64,000 bases of DNA, taken from NCBI RefSeq assembly GCF_000473165.1, contig NZ_KI421504.1:372596-436595 (forward strand), given 5' to 3'. The DNA is from Leisingera aquimarina DSM 24565. Its GTDB lineage: Bacteria > Pseudomonadota > Alphaproteobacteria > Rhodobacterales > Rhodobacteraceae. Shown here one piece after another: positions 25,859 to 35,943 of the stretch. The notes below the pieces were generated by a model. It ran no database searches and was not told the origin of the DNA. It worked only from the letters and a program-made list of their open reading frames with translations. Position 1 is the stretch's first letter; each line of letters starts with the position of its first letter. Position numbers and translations under genes: made by a program.

Positions 25859-26803
25859 ATGCCCGTTACCCTCAAAGCCATGCGCTATTTCACCGCTGCC
25901 CTGCAGCACGGCAGCATCAGCGGCGCCGCGGAGGAGCTGCATGTGGCGGCCTCGGCCATTTCCGCGGCCATCAGCCAGATCGAGGCGCAGTTTCAGCTGC
26001 AGCTCATCACCCGCCACCGTGCCCGCGGTATCGAACCCACCCGCGCAGGCCGGGACATGGCCCGCAAGTTCACCCGCCTCTTGGAAGATTATGACACCCT
26101 CCTGGCCGAAGGCGCCGAGCTGAAGCAGGAGTTCACCGGCAGCTTCCGCCTGGGCTACTACGCACCCGTGGCCCCCGGCTTTCTGCCGCAAATCCTCGCA
26201 CCCTTCCTGGCGCCGCGCCATCAGATCACTCTGGAGCTGGAGGAATGCCACAACGATGCCGCACAGGCCGGCTTGCAGGACGGCCGCTATGACGCCGTCC
26301 TGTTTGTTCCGGACGGGAGCCACCCGCATATCGACTACGACATGCTGCTGCAGGCACCGCCTTACGCGCTGCTCCACCCCGCCCATCCGCTGGCGGAAAG
26401 CGAAGTCCTCAGCCTCGCCGATCTGGCCGCCGAACCGCTGATCGCCCTGAACCGCCCGATGGTCACCGACTACCAGTTGCGCCTGTTTGCCGGCCTCACC
26501 CGCCGCCCCGAGACTATCGTGCAGGCCAATACCACCGAGATGGTCCGCGCCATGGTGGCGGCCGGCCACGGCTGCGCCATCCTGAACATGTGCCCCGCCA
26601 CCGATCTCAGCTATGGCGGCCAGCCGCTGGCGGTGCGGCCCATTGCGGACGGCGGCACCCCGCTGTCGCTGGCGGTGGGCTACAACCGCAGCAACCCGCG
26701 CCGCATCACCAGCGCCTTTGCCCAGGCCTGCCAGAATTGGGCCGCCAGCCCTGCCGCCGCCGAGTTCATCGTGCTGCCGCCAAAGAAAACAGGCGCCCCG
26801 TAA
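25859..26803 (+). CDS. LysR-family transcriptional regulator
   Basis: A 314-residue regulator with an N-terminal winged HTH (MRYFTAALQHGSISGAAEELHVAASAISAAISQIEAQF) and a C-terminal substrate-binding-like effector domain. Start at 25859, with AGGAAG in the upstream palindrome. It is divergent from the sterol-desaturase-like gene, as usual for a LysR protein and its target. Confidence 0.92.
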   Translation: MPVTLKAMRYFTAALQHGSISGAAEELHVAASAISAAISQIEAQFQLQLITRHRARGIEPTRAGRDMARKFTRLLEDYDTLLAEGAELKQEFTGSFRLGYYAPVAPGFLPQILAPFLAPRHQITLELEECHNDAAQAGLQDGRYDAVLFVPDGSHPHIDYDMLLQAPPYALLHPAHPLAESEVLSLADLAAEPLIALNRPMVTDYQLRLFAGLTRRPETIVQANTTEMVRAMVAAGHGCAILNMCPATDLSYGGQPLAVRPIADGGTPLSLAVGYNRSNPRRITSAFAQACQNWAASPAAAEFIVLPPKKTGAP

Positions 26804-26838
26804 CTCGGAGCGCCTGCCAATTTCACCTATTTGGAGCC

Positions 26839-27420
26839 TTAAATCGCCGATTGCGCCGCCCCCACCAGCGCGTGATGCAGCGACCCGGCAGAGCTGCGCG
26901 GCCCCACGATCGAGTATTTCTGCCCCGCCTCATGGCACAGCAAGAAGACGCCCAGATGCTCCATGGAGGTGCGGGTGGCATCGCCCGGCTTGCCCGCGCG
27001 GATATCGGCATTGCACAGCCGTTCCAGCACGTCAAAGCAACGGCCCCCTTCCATGTCGAAACGGCACCAGCCGTCGGTCTGCTCCACCACGGAACCGGCC
27101 TCACCAACCGCGTCCTTCAGCTCAGCCGCCAGCAGCTCGTGGCTATCATGCGGGGCTGAGACCATCCACAGATCCGGCCCCATCCACCAGGCGGCAAACT
27201 CACCGTTTGCGTTCCAGCTCGCAGGCTCAGGCAGAGCCCCGCCCAGATAGGACGCCGCCGCGGATTTCACCGCGTCTTCACCGCCTTGGCGCGCACTCAA
27301 GGAGGCCAACGCCCGGTCCGTCACCTCGCGGATCAAGAGGCCCGCAAAGGCATCCACCTGCGGCTCAGACCCGCCCAGGGGAGAGACCGCATTCAGACCA
27401 TGATTATCGAACTTACCCAC
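26839..27420 (-). CDS. soxG: Sarcosine oxidase / N-methylglutamate dehydrogenase gamma-type subunit
   Basis: A 193-residue protein of the SoxG family, the small gamma subunit of heterotetrameric sarcosine oxidase, or MgdD of N-methylglutamate dehydrogenase. It has a GcvT-like fold, with characteristic segments DLWMVSAP and CRFDMEGGRCFDVLERLC. The start is GTG at 27420, which overlaps the alpha-subunit stop by eight bases; an ATG at 27462 would overlap far more. It ends the operon. Confidence 0.85.
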   Translation of the reverse strand: MGKFDNHGLNAVSPLGGSEPQVDAFAGLLIREVTDRALASLSARQGGEDAVKSAAASYLGGALPEPASWNANGEFAAWWMGPDLWMVSAPHDSHELLAAELKDAVGEAGSVVEQTDGWCRFDMEGGRCFDVLERLCNADIRAGKPGDATRTSMEHLGVFLLCHEAGQKYSIVGPRSSAGSLHHALVGAAQSAI

Positions 27421-30400
27421 GGAGACGCTCCCCTTCCGGATCCACAAAATGCGCGCTGACAACTTCGACTTGGACTTCCTTGCCCTCCAGCGGGTTGACC
27501 GCGCGGATCACCTCGCCCTTGCGGGCGTCGCCGCGCTTCAGGAAGCCGATCCCGATCGAACAGCCCAGCACCGGCGAATAGGCGGCAGAGGTGATATAGC
27601 CCTGATCGGTGGCCGCGCTGACCTCGCCATCGGCATTCATCAGATGCGACCCGGCCGGCACTGGATCGGCAGCATTCACCGGCTTGAAGCCCACCAGCTT
27701 CAGCGCATCCTCCTGGTTCATGCCTTCGCGTTCGCTCAGTTTATTGCCGATACAGTCCTTTTTCTTGCTGACCATCCGGCCCATGCCAAGGTTCAGCGCC
27801 GAAGTCGTCCCGTTCAGCTCGTTGCCCGCCGCATGGCCCTTTTCGATCCGCATCACGCCCAGCGCCTCGGTGCCATAGGGCACCGCGCCGAACTCCTCGC
27901 CCGCTTCCATCAGCTTGCGGATCATCGCATCGCCGTAACGGGTCGGAACCGCAATCTCATAGGCCAGCTCGCCCGAGAAGGAGATCCGGAACAGCCGCGC
28001 CCGGCAGCCGCCCGCGACGGTGACTTCACCGCAGCCCATGAACGGAAACGCTTCGTTCGAAATGTTGAACTCCGGGTCTACGACCTTTTGCAGCAGCTTG
28101 CGGGCATTAGGACCGGCCACCGCGAACTGCGCCCATGCCTCGGTGGTCGAGATCAGCTGCACATCCATGTCAGGGAACAGGCACTGGCGCGCAAATTCCA
28201 TGTTGCGGTAGACCAGAACTGCGTTGGCGGTGGTGGTGGTCACCACGAAATGATCCTCGGCAAAGCGCGCCGCGGTGCCGTCGTCATAGGCGATGCCGTC
28301 CTCGCGCAGCATCAGCCCGTAGCGGACCTTGCCCACCGGCAGCTTGGCAAAGGCATTGGCATACATCTTGTTCAGAAATGCAGCGGCATCCTTGCCCTGC
28401 ACGTCGATCTTGCCCAGCGTGGTCACGTCGCAGATGCCGACCGAATTCCGGGTCTGTAGCACCTCGCGGTCCACCGACTGGCGCCAATGGGTTTCGCCCG
28501 CCTTGGGGAACCACTGGGCGCGCAGCCACTGGCCCACCTCAACAAACTCCGCACCCTGCTCCTCGGCCCATTTGTGGCTGGGGGTCTTACGGGTGGGGCG
28601 GAATTCCTCGCCGACCGAGCGGCCTGCCATCACGCCGAAGGACACCGGCGTATAAGGCGGACGGAACATGGTGGTGCCGACCTCGGGGATCTGCTTGCCC
28701 GCCAGTTCGGCCATGATCGCCAGACCGCCCATGTTGGAGGTCTTGCCCTGATCAGTTGCCATGCCAAGGGTGGTGTAGCGCTTCAGATGCTCGACCGAGC
28801 GGAAGTTCTCCTGATGCGCCAGCTTGACGTCCTTGACGGTCACGTCGTTCTGCTGGTCCAGCCAAGCGCGGCCCTTGCCTTCCTTGACATACCAGAAGGG
28901 GGTCACGTTGATGGGCGCATCCTCGGCCTCGGGCAGATCGGCGGTTTTTGCCGTGATCCCCAGTTCCGACAGCGCAGCCACGGCGCCCTCGGCACCGGCG
29001 CGCAGGGCGGCAGCGGTGGAGAAATCGCCGTTCGCAGCACCGGCCACGGACATATTTTGCGGCAGTGTCCCCGCGGGGACAAAGGCGGCAATGTCTTCAC
29101 GCCAGGCCGGGCGGCCGCGCTGGTGGCAGGTCAGATGCACGTTCGGGTTCCAGCCGCCCGAGACCGCCAGCGCGCCGCAATGCACGTCGCGGGTGGTTCC
29201 ATTGGCCAAACGCAGCTGCACCGACTCCAGACCCAGCCGACCCTTGGTATCGACCACCTGCGCACCGGCAAACAGCTCCGCCCCGTCAACCTGTGGCGCA
29301 TCGGCACGGGTGTCGATCACTGCAGTGACCTTCACACCTTTGGCAATCAGGTCAGCGGCAGTGCGATGACCGTCGTCGTTGTTGGTAAAGACCGCAACCG
29401 TCTGATCCGGCGTCGCCGCCCAGCGGTTGGCATAGGCGCGCACGGCCCCCGCCAGCATCACGCCGGGCCGGTCATTGTTCTCAAACGCGATCGGGCGCTC
29501 GGTCGCCCCCGCCGCCAGCATCGCCCGCTTGGAGTAGATCCGCCACAGGATCTGCCGCGGCTTGCCCGCTTCCGGCGCCAGCACGTGGTCGGACACCCGC
29601 TCGACCGCGCCATAGATACCGTGGTCAAACGCCCCGATGATGGTGGTGCGCGGCATCACCCGCACATTCGGCATCGCTGCCAGCTCCGCCTGCACCTGCT
29701 CCACCCAGGCTGAACCGGTCAGATCGCCAATGCCAAAGGTTTCCGCATTCAGGCGCCCGCCCAGCAGGAAGTCCTCATCCGCAATGATCACCTGCGCGCC
29801 GGACCGGCCCGCAGTCAGCGCCGCCATCAGGCCCGTGGGACCGGCACCGATCACCAAAAGATCGCAATGCAGGAAGCCCTTGTCATAGGCGTCCGGGTCA
29901 TCCTCAAAGCTGATGCTGCCCAGTCCCGCCGCCTTGCGGATGATCGGTTCGTAAATCTTCTCCCAGAACGCCGCAGGCCACATGAAGGTCTTGTAGTAAA
30001 AACCAGCCGTCAGGAAATTCGAGAACCGGTCGTTCACCGCCATGAAGTCATGCTGCAACGACGGCCAGCGGTTCTGCGAGTTCGCCTCCAGTCCGTCATA
30101 CAGCTCCGCCGTGGTGGCGCGGGTGTTCGGCTCCTGCCGCCCGCCGCTGCGCAGCTCGACCAGTGCATTGGGTTCTTCCGAACCGGAGGTCAGCACCCCC
30201 CGCGGACGGTGGTATTTGAACGAGCGGCCCATCAGCCGCACGCCGTTGGCCAGAAGGGCCGAGGCCAGCGTGTCGCCCTCAAACCCCGTGTAGCGCTTGC
30301 CGTCAAAGGAGAAAGTCAGCGCCTTGCTGCCCTTGATCAGCCCGCCGTCCAGGCGGTTCACCTGTACCCCCTTGCGGGCGCCGGTGCTGCCGTCGGCCTG

Positions 30401-30439
30401 GAACGCAACGGTTCCGGTATTCATTACTGCATCAGTCAT
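27413..30439 (-). CDS. soxA: Sarcosine oxidase / N-methylglutamate dehydrogenase alpha-type subunit
   Basis: A 1008-residue subunit with three parts: an N-terminal 2Fe-2S-like/ferredoxin-fold segment (TFSFDGKRYTGFEGDTLASALLANGV), a central FAD/NAD-binding oxidoreductase domain (LLVIGAGPTGLMAALTAG), and a C-terminal GcvT-like folate domain (SFSGELAYEIAVP; GTEALGVMRIEKGHA). It oxidises the N-methyl group of an N-methylated amino acid and passes the methylene unit to tetrahydrofolate. Context with gmaS and mgsABC favours N-methylglutamate as substrate (MgdC), but the family alone cannot decide. The start ATG overlaps the delta stop. Confidence 0.92.
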   Translation of the reverse strand: MTDAVMNTGTVAFQADGSTGARKGVQVNRLDGGLIKGSKALTFSFDGKRYTGFEGDTLASALLANGVRLMGRSFKYHRPRGVLTSGSEEPNALVELRSGGRQEPNTRATTAELYDGLEANSQNRWPSLQHDFMAVNDRFSNFLTAGFYYKTFMWPAAFWEKIYEPIIRKAAGLGSISFEDDPDAYDKGFLHCDLLVIGAGPTGLMAALTAGRSGAQVIIADEDFLLGGRLNAETFGIGDLTGSAWVEQVQAELAAMPNVRVMPRTTIIGAFDHGIYGAVERVSDHVLAPEAGKPRQILWRIYSKRAMLAAGATERPIAFENNDRPGVMLAGAVRAYANRWAATPDQTVAVFTNNDDGHRTAADLIAKGVKVTAVIDTRADAPQVDGAELFAGAQVVDTKGRLGLESVQLRLANGTTRDVHCGALAVSGGWNPNVHLTCHQRGRPAWREDIAAFVPAGTLPQNMSVAGAANGDFSTAAALRAGAEGAVAALSELGITAKTADLPEAEDAPINVTPFWYVKEGKGRAWLDQQNDVTVKDVKLAHQENFRSVEHLKRYTTLGMATDQGKTSNMGGLAIMAELAGKQIPEVGTTMFRPPYTPVSFGVMAGRSVGEEFRPTRKTPSHKWAEEQGAEFVEVGQWLRAQWFPKAGETHWRQSVDREVLQTRNSVGICDVTTLGKIDVQGKDAAAFLNKMYANAFAKLPVGKVRYGLMLREDGIAYDDGTAARFAEDHFVVTTTTANAVLVYRNMEFARQCLFPDMDVQLISTTEAWAQFAVAGPNARKLLQKVVDPEFNISNEAFPFMGCGEVTVAGGCRARLFRISFSGELAYEIAVPTRYGDAMIRKLMEAGEEFGAVPYGTEALGVMRIEKGHAAGNELNGTTSALNLGMGRMVSKKKDCIGNKLSEREGMNQEDALKLVGFKPVNAADPVPAGSHLMNADGEVSAATDQGYITSAAYSPVLGCSIGIGFLKRGDARKGEVIRAVNPLEGKEVQVEVVSAHFVDPEGERLRG

Positions 30440-30723
30440 TTGCTGCGCCCCCTCGTCCGGGCCACATCGCGGGCCAGTTCGACAGTCAGGATTTCATGGG
30501 TCACGGTGTTGCGGGTCACCACCAGCCAGGAGCGGTCGCCCTGCTCGTGGAACCACAGTTCGCGGTGTTCGCCCGCCGGGTTGTCGCGCAGGTACAGGTA
30601 GTCGTGAAACTGATCCGCCGCGTCTTCGGCCTGCCAGTCAGGCCGGTCGATCAGGGTTGCGTCGCCAAGATAAGTGAATTCCTGGCTGTCCCGCGGCCCG
30701 AGGATCGGATGGTTGATAATCAT
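30436..30723 (-). CDS. soxD: Sarcosine oxidase / N-methylglutamate dehydrogenase delta-type subunit
   Basis: A 95-residue SoxD-family protein, the small zinc-binding delta subunit (MgdB in the N-methylglutamate nomenclature). It starts MIINHPILGPRDSQEFTYLG and has the family's DYLYLRDNPAGEHRELWFHEQGD stretch. The ATG at 30723 follows GAGGAAAGGAAAA; the frame continues to 30780 inside the beta gene but that start is not needed. Confidence 0.92.
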   Translation of the reverse strand: MIINHPILGPRDSQEFTYLGDATLIDRPDWQAEDAADQFHDYLYLRDNPAGEHRELWFHEQGDRSWLVVTRNTVTHEILTVELARDVARTRGRSK

Positions 30724-30739
30724 CGCCTTTTTCCTTTCC

Positions 30740-31990
30740 TCAGTGCAGGTTCGGCTGGGCGCCCTGGCCCTTTTCATCAATCATGCAGCCCTTGCGGAAC
30801 CGGTCGAGCCGGTACGCCGCCGCTGTCTTGTGCGGGGTGCCGGTGGCCAGCAGATGCGCATAGCACCAGCCCGAGGCCGGGGTCGCCTTGAACCCGCCAT
30901 AGCACCAGCCGCCGTTGAAATAGAGCCCGTCCACATGGGTCTTGTCGATGTAGGGAGAGCCGTCCATCGACATGTCCATAATGCCGCCCCAGCTGCGCAG
31001 CATCCGCACCCGGCCCAGTGCCGGGATCAGCGCCATGCCGCCTTCCATCACGTCTTCGACAACCGGCAGATTGCCGCGCTGCGCATAGGAATTGTACATG
31101 TCCAGATCGCCGCCAAAGACCAGGCCGCCCTTGTCCGACTGGCTGCAATAGAAATGACCGGCGCCAAAGGTGATGACCCCGTCCAGAACAGGTTTCAGCC
31201 CCTCGGACACAAACGCCTGCAGCACATGGCTTTCGATCGGCAGACGCATGCCCGCCTTCTCCATCACCCGGCTCGACGACCCAGCAACGCAGCTTGCGAC
31301 CTTGTTGGCGCCGATGAATCCCTTGGTGGTCTCCACACCAAGGCACTTGCCGTTCTCGATCTTGAAACCGGTGACTTCGCAGTTCTGGATGATGTCGACG
31401 CCGCGCAGATCGGCGCCACGGGCATAACCCCAGGCCACCGCATCATGGCGCACGGTGCCTCCGCGGCGGTGCAGCAGACCGCCCTTGATCGGGAAGCGCG
31501 CGTTGTTGAAATTCAGGAACGGATACATCGCCCGCACGCCGTCAACATCCAGCAGCTCCGCGTCCGACCCGTTCAGGATCATCGCATTGCCCCGGCGCCG
31601 CGCCGCATCGCGCTGCGCATCGGTATGCACCAGGTTCAGAATGCCGCGCTGACTGACCATGGCATTGTAGTTGAAGTCCTGCTCCAGCCCTTCCCACAGC
31701 TTCAGCGACAGCTCGTAAAACGGCTCGTTGCCATCCAGCAGGTAGTTGGAGCGGATGATGGTGGTGTTGCGGCCCACGTTGCCGCCGCCGATCCAGCCCT
31801 TCTCGATCACTGCCACATTGGTGATGCCGTGTTCCTTGGCTAGGTAATAGGCCGTCGCCAGCCCATGACCGCCGCCGCCGATGATCACCACATCGTAGCT
31901 TTTCTTGGGTTCCGGATCGCGCCAGGTGGGGCGCCATCCCTTGTGGCCCGTCAGGGCCTCCTTGATCACTTTCAGGCCGGAGTACCGCAT
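30740..31990 (-). CDS. soxB: Sarcosine oxidase / N-methylglutamate dehydrogenase beta-type subunit
   Basis: A 416-residue FAD-dependent oxidoreductase of the DAO/SoxB family, the usual length for the beta subunit (MgdA). It carries the dinucleotide motif VVIIGGGGHGLATAYYLA near residues 34-51 and GGTVRHDAVAWGYAR, whose histidine corresponds to the covalent FMN attachment site in this family. The ATG at 31990 (MRYSGLKVIKEAL) follows TGAGGA; the longer frame to 32038 is less likely. It is the first gene of the soxB-D-A-G operon. Confidence 0.93.
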   Translation of the reverse strand: MRYSGLKVIKEALTGHKGWRPTWRDPEPKKSYDVVIIGGGGHGLATAYYLAKEHGITNVAVIEKGWIGGGNVGRNTTIIRSNYLLDGNEPFYELSLKLWEGLEQDFNYNAMVSQRGILNLVHTDAQRDAARRRGNAMILNGSDAELLDVDGVRAMYPFLNFNNARFPIKGGLLHRRGGTVRHDAVAWGYARGADLRGVDIIQNCEVTGFKIENGKCLGVETTKGFIGANKVASCVAGSSSRVMEKAGMRLPIESHVLQAFVSEGLKPVLDGVITFGAGHFYCSQSDKGGLVFGGDLDMYNSYAQRGNLPVVEDVMEGGMALIPALGRVRMLRSWGGIMDMSMDGSPYIDKTHVDGLYFNGGWCYGGFKATPASGWCYAHLLATGTPHKTAAAYRLDRFRKGCMIDEKGQGAQPNLH

Positions 31991-32281
31991 GCTGTCCTCA
32001 TCAACTGTCCCCGGCAGATTGAGTGAGAAATGCGGCACATCACAGGGGGATTTCGGACACCGGCAGCGCTATATGCGTCATTGGCGGAAAATCACCTTTG
32101 CGCACGCAGCATCAAGCATGTTGCCAAGGCGGCCACTTTTCAAGTATATATGATTGATATCAAACAAAAATTACAGCCAACCGCGACCTTGCGTCTCAAA
32201 CACGTCAACTGGTCCGTTTGCGTCACACACCCCGGCATCCGCGCCAAATGCGGCAAATGCGGCAAATGCGGCAAAGCCGAC
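31991..32281. other. Intergenic region between soxB and hpaR with tandem repeats
   Basis: No gene seen. An AT-rich part near 32140-32175 is the probable soxB promoter region on the minus strand and holds the 10-base palindrome TTGATATCAA. Nine-base repeats AAATGCGGC occur three times in tandem at 32246-32272, just past the hpaR stop. Confidence 0.5.
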
Positions 32282-32722
32282 TCACTCGGACAGTTCGATC
32301 TCGTCCAGCTCGTTCAGCAGGTCCAGCAGCGCCTCATACCGCTCCACACCCATCTTACGGCGGGTCTGCTCCATCAGCTCCAGACTGGCCTCCAGATTAT
32401 CGGCAATGACCCTCTCCCCTGCAGCCGCAATCCGCACCACCTGGCGGCGGCGATCTTCGTTGTCGCGCTGCCGGCTGATCAGCTGCTTCTCTTCCAGCTT
32501 CTGCAGGATCCGTGTCAGGCTGGGCAGCAGCAGGCAGGCCTTGTCTGCGATCTGGGTCGGATCTATCGGCCCGCTCTCCTGCACCACCCGCAGCACGCGC
32601 CATTGCTGCTCGGTCAGGCCCGCACCGCTCAGCAGGGCACGGATCGGTCCCATCACACGCTCCCGCGCCCTGAGAAGGGCAATCGGCAGCGAACGGTCGG
32701 TGGAGGGCATCATCCTGGTCAT
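32282..32722 (-). CDS. hpaR: Homoprotocatechuate operon regulator HpaR (MarR family)
   Basis: A 146-residue MarR-type winged-helix repressor. It has the family helices (LTEQQWRVLRVV; IADKACLLLPSLTRILQKLEEKQLISRQRDNEDRR) and is divergent from the hpa operon. HpaR proteins repress homoprotocatechuate catabolic genes and are released by the aromatic substrate. The ATG at 32722 is used; ATGs at 32713 and 32710 are also possible. Confidence 0.9.
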   Translation of the reverse strand: MTRMMPSTDRSLPIALLRARERVMGPIRALLSGAGLTEQQWRVLRVVQESGPIDPTQIADKACLLLPSLTRILQKLEEKQLISRQRDNEDRRRQVVRIAAAGERVIADNLEASLELMEQTRRKMGVERYEALLDLLNELDEIELSE

Positions 32723-32778
32723 GCCCGATTATCACCCCGCTTCCGGCTAAACGCAATTGCCGCTTGGGTTTCTTCTGC

Positions 32779-32807
32779 TTGACTCACGGCATTGCAATTG
32801 CTACACA
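32779..32807 (+). promoter_or_regulatory. Candidate hpa operon promoter
   Basis: TTGACT (32779-32784) and TACACA (32802-32807) are 17 bases apart and precede hpaF by about 30 bases. The palindromic core GCAATTGC between them could be part of an HpaR operator. Confidence 0.5.
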
Positions 32808-32836
32808 TGTTAAGTAATTTGAGAGAGGAACCGGAC

Positions 32837-33228
32837 ATGCCGCACATCACGCTGGACTACTCGGCCAATATGGAGGCGCGCACAGATATCGCCGCCCTGT
32901 GCCGCCATCTGCGACAGGCCGCAGCGGAGACCGGCGTGTTCCCCCTAGCGGGCCTCCGAGTGCGCGCCTTTGCGGCCAGCCACGTCTCGATTGCCGACGG
33001 GGAGGAGCAGCACGGCTATATCGACATCTCCATCCGGCTGCGGGCCGGCCGCGATCTGAGCACCCGCAAACGCGCCGCACAGATGGTGTTTGATGCGGCC
33101 CAGGCCTTCCTTGCACCGGCCATGCAGCAGCACTCCATCGCGCTGTCGCTGGAGATGCGCGACATCGACCCCGAGCTTTCCCCGAAATGCGGCACCATCC
33201 GCGACCACATGCAAAAGGCGGACCAGTG

Positions 33229-33229
<1 letters not shown>
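32837..33229 (+). CDS. hpaF: 5-carboxymethyl-2-hydroxymuconate delta-isomerase
   Basis: A 130-residue tautomerase-superfamily enzyme that isomerises 5-carboxymethyl-2-hydroxymuconate in homoprotocatechuate breakdown. It starts MPHITLDYSAN, so Pro2 can serve as the catalytic base after Met removal. The ATG at 32837 follows GAGAGGAA. The stop overlaps the hpaE start. Confidence 0.92.
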
Positions 33230-34740
<1,511 letters not shown>

Positions 34741-34751
34741 CCTCTTCCTCT

Positions 34752-34797
34752 TGCCAAAAATATCCCGGGGAGCGCGAGGGGCCGGCCCCTCGCTCCC
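34752..34797. repeat. Palindromic extragenic repeat between hpaE and hpaD
   Basis: TTGCCAAAAATATCCCGGGG leads into a perfect-cored hairpin GAGGGGCCGGCCCCTC with flanking GGGAGC/GCTCCC arms (34768-34797). A related element with TTGCAGAAATACTCCGGGG and a GGGGCTGGCCCC core is at 62139-62180. Confidence 0.6.
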
Positions 34798-34827
34798 GCT
34801 CCTGGCCCCAAGTGAAAGGTTTCGAAC

Positions 34828-35808
34828 ATGCCCGTCCCCGCCCCGAACCTCTATCCGCCCTTCAACATCGTGCGGCTCAGCCACGTCGAATACGCTGTCA
34901 CCGACCTCGCCGCCTCCCGCGCCTTCTATGTGGACACCCTCGGCCTGCAGGTCACGCATGAGGACAACAGCCGCATCTACTTGCGCGCAATGGAGGAACG
35001 CGGGCACCATTGCGTCGTGCTGGTTCAGGCGGGCACAGCCTCTGTCGGGGTTCTGGGCTTCAAGCTTTTTGACGAACCGGACCTCGATAAGGCAGCAGAA
35101 TTCTTTGCCTCCAAGGACCTGCCTGTCGAATGGGTAGTTCGCCCCCACATGGGCAAAACCTTACGAACCCGCGACCCCTGGGGCATTCCGCTGGAGTTCT
35201 ATGTGAAAATGGACCGGCTGGAGCCGATTCATCAGAAATACAGGCTCTACAATGGGGTAAAACCCCTGCGCATCGACCATTTCAACATGTTCAGCGCGGA
35301 TGTGGACGCTTCGGTCGCCTTCTATAACGAGATGGGCTTCCGCGTCACCGAATTCACCGAGGACGACGGAAGCGGCAAGATCTGGGCTGCCTGGATGCAC
35401 CGCAAGGGCGGCGTGCACGATGTGGCCTTCACCAACGGCCTTGGGCCGCGTCTGCACCACACCGCCTTCTGGGTGCCGACGCCTTTGAACATCATCGACC
35501 TTTTGGATCTGATGTCGACCACCGGCTACGTCGATAACATCGAGCGCGGCCCCGGCCGCCATGGCATCTCCAACGCCTTTTTCCTCTATGTGCGCGACCC
35601 CGACGGCCACCGGATTGAGATCTACTGCTCCGACTACCAGACCGTCGACCCGGATCTGGAGCCGATCAAATGGTCGCTCACCGACCCGCAGCGCCAGACC
35701 CTCTGGGGCGCCCCAGCGCCGCTCAGCTGGTTCGAGGAAGGCTCCGTTTTCGAAGGCGCCACACCAAAACCCAGCACCTTGAACGCGCAGCCGATTATTG
35801 CTCCCTAG
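34828..35808 (+). CDS. hpaD: 3,4-dihydroxyphenylacetate 2,3-dioxygenase
   Basis: A 326-residue extradiol ring-cleavage dioxygenase of the vicinal oxygen chelate fold, with two repeated domains. The metal site of the type I enzymes is visible as His in RIDHFNMF, His in LHHTAFWV and Glu in HRIEIYCSDY. It opens the homoprotocatechuate ring next to the hydroxyl groups. The ATG at 34828 follows GTGAAAGG; an upstream hairpin may lower read-through from hpaE. Confidence 0.94.
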   Translation: MPVPAPNLYPPFNIVRLSHVEYAVTDLAASRAFYVDTLGLQVTHEDNSRIYLRAMEERGHHCVVLVQAGTASVGVLGFKLFDEPDLDKAAEFFASKDLPVEWVVRPHMGKTLRTRDPWGIPLEFYVKMDRLEPIHQKYRLYNGVKPLRIDHFNMFSADVDASVAFYNEMGFRVTEFTEDDGSGKIWAAWMHRKGGVHDVAFTNGLGPRLHHTAFWVPTPLNIIDLLDLMSTTGYVDNIERGPGRHGISNAFFLYVRDPDGHRIEIYCSDYQTVDPDLEPIKWSLTDPQRQTLWGAPAPLSWFEEGSVFEGATPKPSTLNAQPIIAP

Positions 35809-35821
35809 CGAAACACAACGA

Positions 35822-35909
35822 CAGTGCCCGGACCGAAGGGCGGGCGTGAAGCGCCCTCCCGATTTTGCCGGAGGCAAACCTTCGATTTGACGGGTCGGTC
35901 CGGGCGCTG
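35822..35909. repeat. Long inverted repeat between hpaD and the decarboxylase
   Basis: CAGTGCCCGGACCGA (35822-35836) and TCGGTCCGGGCGCTG (35895-35909) are complementary at 14 of 15 positions and enclose 58 bases that hold their own hairpin AGGGCG...CGCCCT. It interrupts the operon. Confidence 0.6.
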
Positions 35910-35943
35910 TCCGTGCCTCCAGCACAGACTTAAGGAAAACAAA

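Noticed and set aside
32155-32164. TTGATATCAA palindrome as an FNR box upstream of soxB
   Set aside because: The FNR consensus is TTGAT-N4-ATCAA; here the arms touch, so the spacing is wrong.
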